The position numbers and the translations under genes are program-made. The notes beneath the pieces were generated by a model that worked only from the letters and a program-made list of their open reading frames with translations, was not told the origin of the DNA and did no database searches. A stretch of DNA of 64,000 nt, taken from the NCBI GenBank assembly GCA_019635875.1, contig JAHBYP010000010.1, positions 1 through 64,000 on the forward strand, read 5' to 3'. Position 1 is the first letter of the stretch; the number at the start of each line of letters is the position of its first letter. Source of the DNA: Alphaproteobacteria bacterium (GTDB lineage: Bacteria > Pseudomonadota > Alphaproteobacteria > Reyranellales > Reyranellaceae). This document shows positions 1-7,286 of the stretch, piece by piece.

Positions 1-140
1 GCGCTTCGTCTCCCTCCCCCCGCGGGGGGGGGGGGGGTGGGGGTGAGGGGTCGTTTCCGGTTGCGCACGGACAGCGGTGCGCCACCTGCTTCAGCCCCTC
101 ACCCCGACCCTCTCCCCGCAGGCGGGGAGAGGGAGGAAGA
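1..140. repeat. Family B palindromic repeat, copy 1 (window edge)
   Basis: Two hairpins with CTCTCCCCGC-type arms flank a core containing GGTTGCGCACG and GTGCGCC. The same architecture recurs at 5332-5456. The left hairpin carries an abnormal run of 14 G (24-37), either slippage or a base-calling problem. The right hairpin runs into the 3' end of the molybdenum hydroxylase gene. Confidence 0.75.
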
Positions 141-2441
141 CGACACGCCGCGCGCCGCCGCGATGGCGCGCCAGATGCGTTCGGGGGTTGCCGGCATCTC
201 GATGTGCTCGACGCCGAGATCGGCCAGCGCGTCGACGATGGCGTTGACGATCACGCCCAGCGCCGGGGTGATGCCGCCTTCGCCGCCGCCGCGCATGCCC
301 AGCGGATGGGTGGTCGACGGCACCTCGCTCAGCGCCGTGACGAAGGACGGCAGGTCGAGGGCGCGCGGCGTCGCGTAGTCCATGAACGAGGCGCTCAGCA
401 TCTGGCCGTGCGCGTCGTAGACGCAATGCTCCATCAGCGCCTGGCCGGCGCCCTGGGCGATGCCGCCATGGGTCTGGCCGTGCAGGATCAGCGGATTGAC
501 CGCGCGGCCGACATCGTCGATGGCGCAGTAGGCGACGATGCGCGCCACGCCGGTCTCGGCGTCGACCTCGACCTCGCAGACATGCCAGCCATAGGGATAG
601 GCGCCGACGCGGCTGTCGACGTCGCCGCTGCCGGCAATCGGCCCGTGCCGCTCGGCCAGCGCCAGCAGGCTGACGCGGCGATCGGTGCCCTTCACGGTGA
701 AATGCCCGTCGGCGAAGGCAAGGTCGGCGGTATCGGCCTCGAGCGCCTCGGCCGCCAGCACTTGCGCGCGCTCGACGATGATACCCGAGGCCTGGTGGAT
801 CGTGGTCGCCGCCAGGCGCATCGAGCGGCCGGAATGCGAGCCGCCGCCGGCCTGCACCCGCGCCGTGTCGCCGGCCACCAGGCGCACGCGCTGAGCCTCG
901 ATGCCGAGCCACTCGGCGATCAGCTGGGCGAAGCTGGTGGCGTGGCCCTGGCCGGCCGAGAGCGTGCCGATCACCACCTCGACGATGCCCTCGGGCAGCA
1001 CCGTGACCTCGGCGCGTTCCTGCGGCGCGCCGCTTTGCGCTTCGACATAGCCGGCCAGGCCGATGCCGCGGCGCAGCCCGCGCGACGCCGATCGCGCGCG
1101 GCGCGCGGCGAAGCCGTCCCAGTCGGCCAGCTGCAGCACGCGCTCGAGCGCGCCGGGGTAGTCGCCGCTGTCGTAGGTGACGCCAAACGGATTGGTGTAG
1201 GGCATCGACGATCGCGGCACGAGATTGCGCCGCCGCAGCTCGACGCGGTCGAAGCCGTGGCGCCGCGCGGCGATGTCGATCAGCCGCTCGATCATGAACA
1301 TGGTCTCGGGCCGGCCGGCGCTGCGATAGGGCGCGGTCGGCGGCGTGTTGCTCATCACGGCGCGCGCATGCGAGGCGGCGGGCAGGCGGTACAGGCTGGT
1401 CATCACCTGCGTGCCCTTGGTCAGCGGGATGAACGAGGCGGTGAAGGCGCCGACATTGGACAGGCCGGCGGCGCGCAGCGCGAGGAAGTTGCCCTCGCCA
1501 TCGAGCGCCAGCTCGCCGCTGGCGCGCAGATCGCGGCCCTGGTAGTCGCTGACGAAGCACTCCTGGCGCTGCGCCGTCCATTTCACCGGCCGGCCGATGC
1601 GCTTCGCCGCCCAGGCGACCAGCGCGAACTCGGCATAGAAGAAGTTGCGGGTGCCGAAATTGCCGCCGGTGTCCTCGGCGATGACGCGCACGCGCTCGGG
1701 CGCGATGCCCAGGATGATCGCCAGCTCCCGCTTCGGCCGCACCACGCCGCCGCCGCCGGCCCACAGGGTGTAGCTGTTGTCGGCCGCGTCGTAGGCCGCC
1801 AGCGCCGCGCGCGGCTCCATCGGCACGCCGGTGACGCGCTGGATCAGGCTGTCGAGCCGCACGACATGCGCGGCGCCGGCGAAGGCGGCCTCGACCGCCT
1901 CGCGCGCGCCGACCTGCGCATCGACGGCGATGTTGTGCGGCCGGTCGCCCCACAGCGGCGGCGCGTCGGTCGCGGCGGCGCATGCGCTGTCGGCGACGGC
2001 CGGCAGCGCCTCGTACGCGACCTCGACCAGCTCGGCGGCGTCGCGCGCGATGGCGAGCGTCTCGGCGACGACGAAGGCCACCGGCTCGCCGACATGGCGC
2101 ACGGCGTCGAGTGCCAGCACCGGCTGGCGCAGCACGCGATGCGCCGAGCCGTCGGTGTTGGGCAGGCGGATGTCGGGCGGGCTCATCGCCGCGGGGATGT
2201 GCGGGATCGGCTGCAGCCCGTCGGCGATCAGCTCGGCACCCGTCAGCACGCAGAGCACGCCGGGCAGGGCGCGGGCGGCCGTCGCGTCGATTCCGAGAAT
2301 GCGCGCATGCGCATGCGGCGCGCGCAGCACCACGGCATGCGCCTGTCCCGGCAGGCAGACATCGTCGCTGTAGCGCCCCTTGCCGGTCAGCAGCCGCGCA
2401 TCCTCGAAGCGCCGCAGCTCGGTGCCGATGCCGTCTTTCAT
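99..2441 (-). CDS. Xanthine dehydrogenase/CoxL-family molybdopterin-binding large subunit
   Basis: A 780-residue molybdenum hydroxylase large subunit of the aldehyde oxidase/CO dehydrogenase family, expected to bind Mo-molybdopterin cytosine dinucleotide and hydroxylate a carbon substrate together with FeS and FAD subunits. The N-terminal part (RFEDARLLTGKGRYSDD) is the usual aldehyde oxidase hammerhead domain. The active-site loop near residue 370 reads PYRSAGRPE, closer to form II (AYRGAGR) than to the Cys-containing CO dehydrogenase loop, so CO is not the likely substrate. The catalytic Glu lies in GGGEGG near residue 718. Partner subunits are not in the window and could lie beyond the left edge, downstream of this gene. 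The last dozen residues (SSSLSPPAGRGSG) and the stop codon come from a family B repeat. Confidence 0.9.
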   Translation of the reverse strand: MKDGIGTELRRFEDARLLTGKGRYSDDVCLPGQAHAVVLRAPHAHARILGIDATAARALPGVLCVLTGAELIADGLQPIPHIPAAMSPPDIRLPNTDGSAHRVLRQPVLALDAVRHVGEPVAFVVAETLAIARDAAELVEVAYEALPAVADSACAAATDAPPLWGDRPHNIAVDAQVGAREAVEAAFAGAAHVVRLDSLIQRVTGVPMEPRAALAAYDAADNSYTLWAGGGGVVRPKRELAIILGIAPERVRVIAEDTGGNFGTRNFFYAEFALVAWAAKRIGRPVKWTAQRQECFVSDYQGRDLRASGELALDGEGNFLALRAAGLSNVGAFTASFIPLTKGTQVMTSLYRLPAASHARAVMSNTPPTAPYRSAGRPETMFMIERLIDIAARRHGFDRVELRRRNLVPRSSMPYTNPFGVTYDSGDYPGALERVLQLADWDGFAARRARSASRGLRRGIGLAGYVEAQSGAPQERAEVTVLPEGIVEVVIGTLSAGQGHATSFAQLIAEWLGIEAQRVRLVAGDTARVQAGGGSHSGRSMRLAATTIHQASGIIVERAQVLAAEALEADTADLAFADGHFTVKGTDRRVSLLALAERHGPIAGSGDVDSRVGAYPYGWHVCEVEVDAETGVARIVAYCAIDDVGRAVNPLILHGQTHGGIAQGAGQALMEHCVYDAHGQMLSASFMDYATPRALDLPSFVTALSEVPSTTHPLGMRGGGEGGITPALGVIVNAIVDALADLGVEHIEMPATPERIWRAIAAARGVSSSSLSPPAGRGSG

Positions 2442-2445
2442 CTAA

Positions 2446-2565
2446 CTTCCCCTGGAGGGGGAAGGTGGCGCGCAGCGCCGGAAGGGGGATGTCGAAGCCG
2501 GACGGCGGTGTCGTTGAACCATCCCCCTTCCGCCCTTCGGGCACCTTCCCCCTCCGGGGGAAGGG
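2446..2565. repeat. Family A bipartite palindromic repeat, copy 1
   Basis: Both ends are palindromes of the CCTTCCCC/GGGGAAGG kind. On the plus strand the left half carries GGCGCGCAGCGCCGG (called alpha here) and the right half CGCCCTTCGGGCA (beta). Between them GGGGGATGTCGAAG and ATCCCCCTTCC face each other. It lies between two co-directional minus-strand genes and its edge supplies the GGGGAAG Shine-Dalgarno sequence of the molybdenum hydroxylase. Confidence 0.9.
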
Positions 2566-2578
2566 AGACGATGGTGGC

Positions 2579-3139
2579 TCATGGCCGGCGCAGCAGCTCT
2601 TCCTCGGGCACGCCGGATTCGTAGCGGCGGACCATGTCGTCGGGGTCGAAGGGCACGCCGATCGGGTTCTTCAGGAACGCCTCGGTCTGCAGATAGGCGG
2701 CGGCCGCCTCCTTGGTCGCATAGGCGTCGACCTGCAGCTCGATCGAGGTACCGTCGGGGTCATGGTAGTACAGCGACACCGTGGGCCCGTGGTTGATCGG
2801 CCGGTAGGGCACGATGCCCTGCGCCTTCAGTCGTTTGTAGGTCGACAGCAGGTCGCCCAGGGTGCGGTAGCCATAGGCGAAATGCGCCAGGCCCCAGGCC
2901 TTGGCGTCGGGCGCCAGCAGGTCGGGCACGTTGACGATGGCCAGCCGGTGGTGCTCCTCGTCGTAGGTCAAAAAGCAGATGCGCCCGTCGTCGAACACGG
3001 TGCGCGCATTGAGCACGCGCTCGTACCAGCGGCGCATCGCATCGTATTTCGAGGTGCGCACGACGAAATGCGCGAAGATCGCCGGCGATCGCGGCGTGGT
3101 GTCGAGCGGGCGCCTGAGGTTGTCGGCTGTCGAGTCCAT
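2579..3139 (-). CDS. VOC-family (glyoxalase/extradiol dioxygenase-like) protein
   Basis: A 186-residue vicinal-oxygen-chelate protein. The stretch from FAHFVVRTSKYDAMRRWYE through EEHHRLAIV to YYHDPDGTSIELQVD matches one VOC module, with likely metal ligands at the first His (AHFVV), the HHR region and the Glu of SIELQV. Family members are extradiol dioxygenases, glyoxalases or isomerases; the substrate cannot be told. ATG at 3139 is preferred over an upstream GTG at 3148 because the paralogue immediately upstream starts with the same MDSTADNLRRPLD. The two genes are ten bases apart and surely form one transcription unit. Confidence 0.85.
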   Translation of the reverse strand: MDSTADNLRRPLDTTPRSPAIFAHFVVRTSKYDAMRRWYERVLNARTVFDDGRICFLTYDEEHHRLAIVNVPDLLAPDAKAWGLAHFAYGYRTLGDLLSTYKRLKAQGIVPYRPINHGPTVSLYYHDPDGTSIELQVDAYATKEAAAAYLQTEAFLKNPIGVPFDPDDMVRRYESGVPEEELLRRP

Positions 3140-3149
3140 GGCGCGCACC

Positions 3150-3734
3150 TCAGCCGATCGCCGGCGGCGGGCCGTCGGGCCGGCGCATCAATTCCTGCTC
3201 CGGCACGCCGGACTCGAATCGCCGCACCATGTCCTCGGGATCGAAGTTCACGCCGATCGGGTTGGCGCGGAACGACTCGCTGGTGAAGAACGCCGAGGCC
3301 TCCTGCTTGCTGGCGAAGACGTCGACCTGCAGCTCGACCGAGTTGCCGTCGGGATCGCGGTAGTACAGCGACACCGTGGGCCCGTGGTTGATCGGCCAGT
3401 AGGGCTCGATGCCCGCCGCCTTGAGCCGGCGATACGTCGCCAGCAGGTCGCCCAGGGTGGCGTAGGTGTAGGCGACGTGGTGCACGCCGCGCGCCTTCTC
3501 GTCGCGCGCCGCGAGGCCGGGCATCTCGATGATGGCGACGCGGTGGTGCTCCTCGTCGTAGGTCATGAAGCACAGCACGCCGTTGTCCTGCACGACGCGC
3601 GCGTTGAGCACGGTCAGGTACCACTGGCGCATCGCCGCGAGATTGGATGTCTGCAGGACAAAGTGCGCGAAGAGGCTGGGCGAGACCGCGCGCGCGTCGA
3701 GCGGGCGCCTGAGGTTGTCGGCTGTGGAGTCCAT
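3150..3734 (-). CDS. VOC-family protein, tandem paralogue
   Basis: A 194-residue VOC protein closely related to its downstream neighbour: FAHFVLQTSNLAAMRQWY, EEHHRVAIIEMPG and YYRDPDGNSVELQVD are shared, as is the C-terminal signature DMVRRFESGVPEQELMRR. The ORF stays open upstream to 3833, but that extension is translation of a family A repeat, so the ATG at 3734 is used. It is first in a two-gene operon. The pair probably acts as related enzymes on similar aromatic or dicarbonyl substrates, which is inference only. Confidence 0.85.
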   Translation of the reverse strand: MDSTADNLRRPLDARAVSPSLFAHFVLQTSNLAAMRQWYLTVLNARVVQDNGVLCFMTYDEEHHRVAIIEMPGLAARDEKARGVHHVAYTYATLGDLLATYRRLKAAGIEPYWPINHGPTVSLYYRDPDGNSVELQVDVFASKQEASAFFTSESFRANPIGVNFDPEDMVRRFESGVPEQELMRRPDGPPPAIG

Positions 3735-3777
3735 GGACGAGCTCCGGATGGCTGGATCAGGCTTCCGACAATACTCC

Positions 3778-3896
3778 CTTCCCCCGCAGGGGGAAGGTGC
3801 CCGAAGGGCGGAAGGGGGATGCCTCAACGACATCGGTGTCCGTCTTCGACATCCCCCTTCCGTCGCTGCGCGCCACCTTCCCCCTCCGGGGGACGG
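3778..3896. repeat. Family A bipartite palindromic repeat, copy 2
   Basis: On the plus strand the beta half (TGCCCGAAGGGCGG) is on the left and the alpha half (GTCGCTGCGCGCCA) on the right, with CCTTCCCC-type palindromes at both ends. It fills the gap between the divergent VOC operon and the LysE gene. The right terminal palindrome is degenerate. Confidence 0.88.
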
Positions 3897-3913
3897 CAGG
3901 GCATAGTGGCGCC

Positions 3914-4528
3914 ATGAGCCTCGAATTCCTGATCACCACCTTCATCATCGTCGCCTCGCCCGGCACCGGCGTGCTCTACACGCTGGCCGCCGGGCTGACG
4001 CGCGGCTCGCGCGCCAGCGTCGTCGCCGCCTTCGGCTGCACGCTCGGCATCGTGCCGCACATGGCGGCGGCGATCCTGGGACTCGCCGCCCTGCTGCACA
4101 CCAGCGCGCTCGCCTTCGAGATCTTCAAGTATGTCGGCGTCGCCTACCTGCTGTGGATGGCGTGGAGCACGCTGCAGGAGCGCGGCGCGCTCAGGGTCGA
4201 GGAGGGCGCGGTCGGCGGCCGCTCCTTCCTGCAGGTCACGCTCGAGGCGATCCTGATCAACATCCTCAATCCCAAGCTCTCGATCTTCTTCCTCGCCTTC
4301 CTGCCGCAATTCGTCAGCGCCGAGGAGGCGCGGCCGCTGGCCAGCATGCTGATGCTCAGCGGCGTCTTCATGCTGATGACCTTCGTGATCTTCGTCGGCT
4401 ACGGCCTGCTCGCTGCCTCGGTCCGCGACCACGTGATCTCGCGCCCGCGCGTGCTCGCCTGGATGCGCCGCACGTTTGCGGCGGCGTTCGTGGCGCTGGG
4501 CGCCAGGCTCGCGGTGGCGGATCGGTAG
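3914..4528 (+). CDS. LysE/RhtB-family amino-acid exporter
   Basis: A 204-residue inner-membrane protein with about six hydrophobic helices. The family's N-terminal signature is seen as IVASPGTGVLYTLAAGLTRG, followed by a second half with NPKLSIFFLAFLPQF, typical of RhtB/LysE translocators that export amino acids or small metabolites by proton exchange. An in-frame extension upstream to 3797 is repeat sequence, so ATG 3914 is the start. No recognisable ribosome site precedes it. It converges on the HNH gene across a family C hairpin. Confidence 0.88.
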   Translation: MSLEFLITTFIIVASPGTGVLYTLAAGLTRGSRASVVAAFGCTLGIVPHMAAAILGLAALLHTSALAFEIFKYVGVAYLLWMAWSTLQERGALRVEEGAVGGRSFLQVTLEAILINILNPKLSIFFLAFLPQFVSAEEARPLASMLMLSGVFMLMTFVIFVGYGLLAASVRDHVISRPRVLAWMRRTFAAAFVALGARLAVADR

Positions 4529-4532
4529 TCGT

Positions 4533-4599
4533 TGTCATTCCGAGCGCAGCGAGGAATCCAGTCAGCGTCGCTGGATTCCTCGCTGCGCTCGGAATGACA
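4533..4599. repeat. Family C long hairpin, copy 1
   Basis: The arm TGTCATTCCGAGCGCAGCG is repeated inverted at the other end (CGCTGCGCTCGGAATGACA) around a short loop. It lies between two convergent genes, so it could terminate both transcripts. Confidence 0.9.
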
Positions 4600-4619
4600 G
4601 AGGAGGATGCGGCGAAGCC

Positions 4620-5180
4620 CTACGACTCCAGCTCGCTGTCCCAGTACAGGAAGTCGCGCCAGCTCTGGTGCAGGTGGTTGGGCGGGAAGGCGCGGCCGTG
4701 GTCCTGCAGCTCGGCGGTCGAGGGCTCGTAGGGCGCGCGGATCGGGTACATGCCGGCCTGCTTGGGCAGCTTGTCGCCCTTCAGCAGGTTGCACGGGCTG
4801 CACGCGGTGACGACGTTGCGCCAGGTCGTGATGCCGCCGCGCGAGCGCGGCACGACGTGGTCGAAGGTCAGGTCGGGCGCGTTGAACGGCTCGGCGCAGT
4901 ACTGGCAGGTGAAGCTGTCGCGCAGGAAGACGTTGAAGCGCGTGAAGGCCGGGCGGCGCTCGGCCGGCACGAACTCCTTCAGCGCGATGACGCTGGGCAG
5001 GCGCATCTCGATGCTCGGGCTGCGCACCCGGCGGTCATACTCGGCGACGACGTTGACACGATCGAGGAACACCGCCTTGACGGCATCCTGCCAGCTCCAG
5101 AGAGACAAGGGGAAGTACGACAACGGCCGAAAATCGGCGTTCAGCACCAGAGCGGGACAGGACTCGGGCGCCGCGTACAT
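4620..5180 (-). CDS. HNH endonuclease family protein
   Basis: A 186-residue protein with a C-terminal HNH/McrA-type zinc module: CxxC at residues 92-95 (FTCQYC), the DHVVPRSRGG core around 107-116, RNVVTAC, and a second CxxC at 127-130. These provide a structural zinc and a beta-beta-alpha-metal nuclease site. The N-terminal part (VLNADFRPLSYFPLSLW) is the conserved leader of a widespread stand-alone proteobacterial HNH family. No restriction methylase, recombinase or toxin partner is adjacent. Role unknown. Confidence 0.88.
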   Translation of the reverse strand: MYAAPESCPALVLNADFRPLSYFPLSLWSWQDAVKAVFLDRVNVVAEYDRRVRSPSIEMRLPSVIALKEFVPAERRPAFTRFNVFLRDSFTCQYCAEPFNAPDLTFDHVVPRSRGGITTWRNVVTACSPCNLLKGDKLPKQAGMYPIRAPYEPSTAELQDHGRAFPPNHLHQSWRDFLYWDSELES

Positions 5181-5331
5181 GGCTATCGACTTTGCGCGAC
5201 AAAGCGCGCGCGTTGTGCTTCGTACTCCATGGCGGGCGCATAGTGGCGGATGCGGCCGCGAAACACAACGGGTTGATTCCGCGCGGGCGTGACGGCGCGG
5301 TGAAGTGTCTGTGGCACAGGTGTTACAGCCT

Positions 5332-5456
5332 TCTCCCTCTCCCCGCGTGCGGGGAGAGGGTCGGGGTGAGGGGCTGATTCAGGTTGCGCACGACCGTGGT
5401 GCGTCACTCGATGCAGCCCCTCACCCTAACCCTCTCCCCGCGTGCGGGGAGAGGGA
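5332..5456. repeat. Family B palindromic repeat, copy 2
   Basis: Two CCTCTCCCCGCGTGCGGGG-type hairpins lie in mirror positions, each bordered by a CCCTCACCC-like segment, around a core with GGTTGCGCACG and GTGCGTCA. The right hairpin ends four bases before the stop codon of the nitronate monooxygenase gene. The unit matches copy 1 at the left window edge. Confidence 0.88.
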
Positions 5457-5460
5457 ATGA

Positions 5461-6462
5461 CTATTCCGCCGCGACCTTGAGGCTGGTCGGCACGGGCTGT
5501 CCGGCGAGCAGCGCGGCGCGGGCGGCCTCGTACTCGCGCGCCAGGCGGTCGACGATCTCCGCCGCCGGCGGGGTGTCGAAGATCTGGCCGACGCCCTGGC
5601 CGGCGCCCCAGATGTCGCGCCAGGCCTTGGTCTTCATGTTGCCGCCCGAGCCGAAGTTCATCTTGCTCTTGTCGGCGGTCGGCAGGTCGTCGGGGTCGAG
5701 CCCGGCGGCGGCGATCGAGCGCTTCAGGTAGTTGCCGTGCACGCCGGTGAACAGATTCGTATAGACGATCTCCTCGCCCGAGCTGTCGACGATGCACTGT
5801 TTGTTGCCCTCGGAGGCGTTGGCTTCCTTCGACGCCGTGAAGCGCGTGCCGATATAGGCGAGGTCGGCGCCCACCGCCTGCGCCGCCAGCACCGAGGCGC
5901 CGTTGGCGATCGAGCCCGAGAGCAGGATGCAGCCGTCGTAGAACTGGCGCACTTCGGGGACCAGTGCGAAGGGCGACAGCGCGCCGGCATGGCCGCCGGC
6001 GCCGGCGCAGACCAGGATCAGGCCGTCGACGCCGGCCTGCAGCGCGCGCTTCGCATGCTTGGTGTTGATCACGTCGTGGAACACCAGGCAGCCATAGCGA
6101 TGCGCCGACTTCACCACGTCGTCGGGCGCGCGCAGCGAGGTGATCTGGATCGGCACCTGGTACTTCTCGCAGAGATCGACGTCGTGCTGCAGCCGGTCGT
6201 TGGAGCTGTGCACGATCTGGTTGACCGCGAAGGGTGCCACGATCTTCTCGGGATGCTTGGCCTTGTACTCGGCGAGCTCGCCAGTGATTCGCTTGAGCCA
6301 CTCCTCGAGCAGCTCCTTGGGGCGCGCGTTGAGCGCCGGGAAGGAGCCGACGATGCCCGCCTTGCACTGAGCGATGACGAGATCGGGATTGGACTGGATG
6401 AACAGCGGCGCACCGACCACGGGGATGCGCAGCCGGCCTTGCAGCTTGGCGGGGAGAGCCAT
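5461..6462 (-). CDS. Nitronate monooxygenase (2-nitropropane dioxygenase family)
   Basis: A 333-residue FMN-dependent TIM-barrel enzyme that oxidises alkyl nitronates to carbonyl compounds and nitrite. The N-terminal IPVVGAPLFIQSNPDLVIA, the VDGLILVCAGAGGHAGA loop and the GADLAYIGTRF phosphate-binding region are family hallmarks. The length is normal. It starts 17 bases after the GST stop codon, so GST and this enzyme are probably co-transcribed and may share a detoxification role (inference). Confidence 0.9.
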   Translation of the reverse strand: MALPAKLQGRLRIPVVGAPLFIQSNPDLVIAQCKAGIVGSFPALNARPKELLEEWLKRITGELAEYKAKHPEKIVAPFAVNQIVHSSNDRLQHDVDLCEKYQVPIQITSLRAPDDVVKSAHRYGCLVFHDVINTKHAKRALQAGVDGLILVCAGAGGHAGALSPFALVPEVRQFYDGCILLSGSIANGASVLAAQAVGADLAYIGTRFTASKEANASEGNKQCIVDSSGEEIVYTNLFTGVHGNYLKRSIAAAGLDPDDLPTADKSKMNFGSGGNMKTKAWRDIWGAGQGVGQIFDTPPAAEIVDRLAREYEAARAALLAGQPVPTSLKVAAE

Positions 6463-6479
6463 CGTCTAACTTGCTCCTG

Positions 6480-7145
6480 TCACTTCAGCAATTCGTAGGC
6501 GCCGCCCTTGTCGAGCGCGCGTTTGTAGGCGGGGCGGGCGTGGATGCGCTCGACGAAGGCCGAGAGCTTCGGCAGCTGCCTGAACAGCGGCGAGCGCGCC
6601 GCCGCGGCTTCCAGCGGGAAGCTCATCTGGATGTCGGCGGCGGTGAACGCCGCGCCGGCGAACCACTCGTGCTTCTGCAGCTCGCTCTCGAGGAACATGA
6701 AGTGATTGCCGAATTGCGGGTTGAGCAGCGTCTTGTCGGCGCCGGCGGCGATCGCTCTGGCCACCGGCTTCATGAACCACGGCACGCGCGCGGGCAGGCG
6801 GCCGAACACCAGCTTCATGAGCAGCAGCGGCATCAGCGAGCCTTCGGCGTAGTGCAGGAAGTAGCGGTAGCGCAGCAGCTCCGGCGTGCCGGCGGCGGGC
6901 CTGAGCCGGCCGTCGCCGTAGGTCTCGGCGAGGTATTCGAGGATCGCGCCCGATTCGGCCAGCGTCCGCTCGCCGTCGCTGATCACCGGCGCCTTGCCCA
7001 GCGGATGCACGGCGCGCAGCGAGGCCGGCGCCTGCATCGAGGGCTCGCGCTCGTAGCGCTTGATCTCGTAGTCGACGCCCAGCTCCTCCAGCGCCCACAG
7101 GATGCGCTGCGAGCGCGAGTTGTTGAGGTGGTGGACGGTGATCAT
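6480..7145 (-). CDS. Glutathione S-transferase family protein
   Basis: A 221-residue cytosolic GST. The thioredoxin-fold N-terminus ITVHHLNNSRSQRILWALEE carries the SRSQR glutathione-site Ser region, HPLGKAPVI supplies the cis-Pro, and ESGAILEYLAETYG is the gamma-Glu-binding segment. The helical C-terminal domain follows. The ORF extends upstream through a family A repeat to 7238; ATG 7145 starts the conserved fold. It precedes nitronate monooxygenase in the same orientation. Confidence 0.9.
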   Translation of the reverse strand: MITVHHLNNSRSQRILWALEELGVDYEIKRYEREPSMQAPASLRAVHPLGKAPVISDGERTLAESGAILEYLAETYGDGRLRPAAGTPELLRYRYFLHYAEGSLMPLLLMKLVFGRLPARVPWFMKPVARAIAAGADKTLLNPQFGNHFMFLESELQKHEWFAGAAFTAADIQMSFPLEAAAARSPLFRQLPKLSAFVERIHARPAYKRALDKGGAYELLK

Positions 7146-7160
7146 GGGGTCAGCCTCTTG

Positions 7161-7280
7161 CCTTCCCCCGGAGGGGGAAGGTGGCGCGCAGCGACGGAAG
7201 GGGGATGCATCAACAACATCGGTGTTCGTCTTCGACATCCCCCATCCGCCCTGCGGGCACCTTCCCCCTCCGGGGGAAGG
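7161..7280. repeat. Family A bipartite palindromic repeat, copy 3
   Basis: Alpha half on the left (GGCGCGCAGCGACGG), beta half on the right (CGCCCTGCGGGCA), with perfect GGGGGAAGG-type terminal palindromes. It fills almost the entire gap between the carotenoid oxygenase stop and the GST start, both on the minus strand. Confidence 0.92.
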
Positions 7281-7286
7281 TAGTCT

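Noticed and set aside
99..2441. Aerobic CO dehydrogenase large subunit (coxL form I)
   Set aside because: The active-site loop lacks the Cys of AYxCSFR, so CO oxidation is not supported.
91..3286. Several long open frames on both strands across the molybdenum hydroxylase and VOC genes
   Set aside because: They are Arg/Ala-rich shadow frames of very GC-rich genes with no recognisable fold. The supported gene in each place has clear family motifs.
3735..3833. N-terminal extensions of several genes (VOC, LysE, GST, MFS, DUF1028) into intergenic DNA
   Set aside because: The added residues (HPPSALRAPSPSGGR and the like) are the same everywhere because they come from family A repeats. Inner starts with conserved folds were used.
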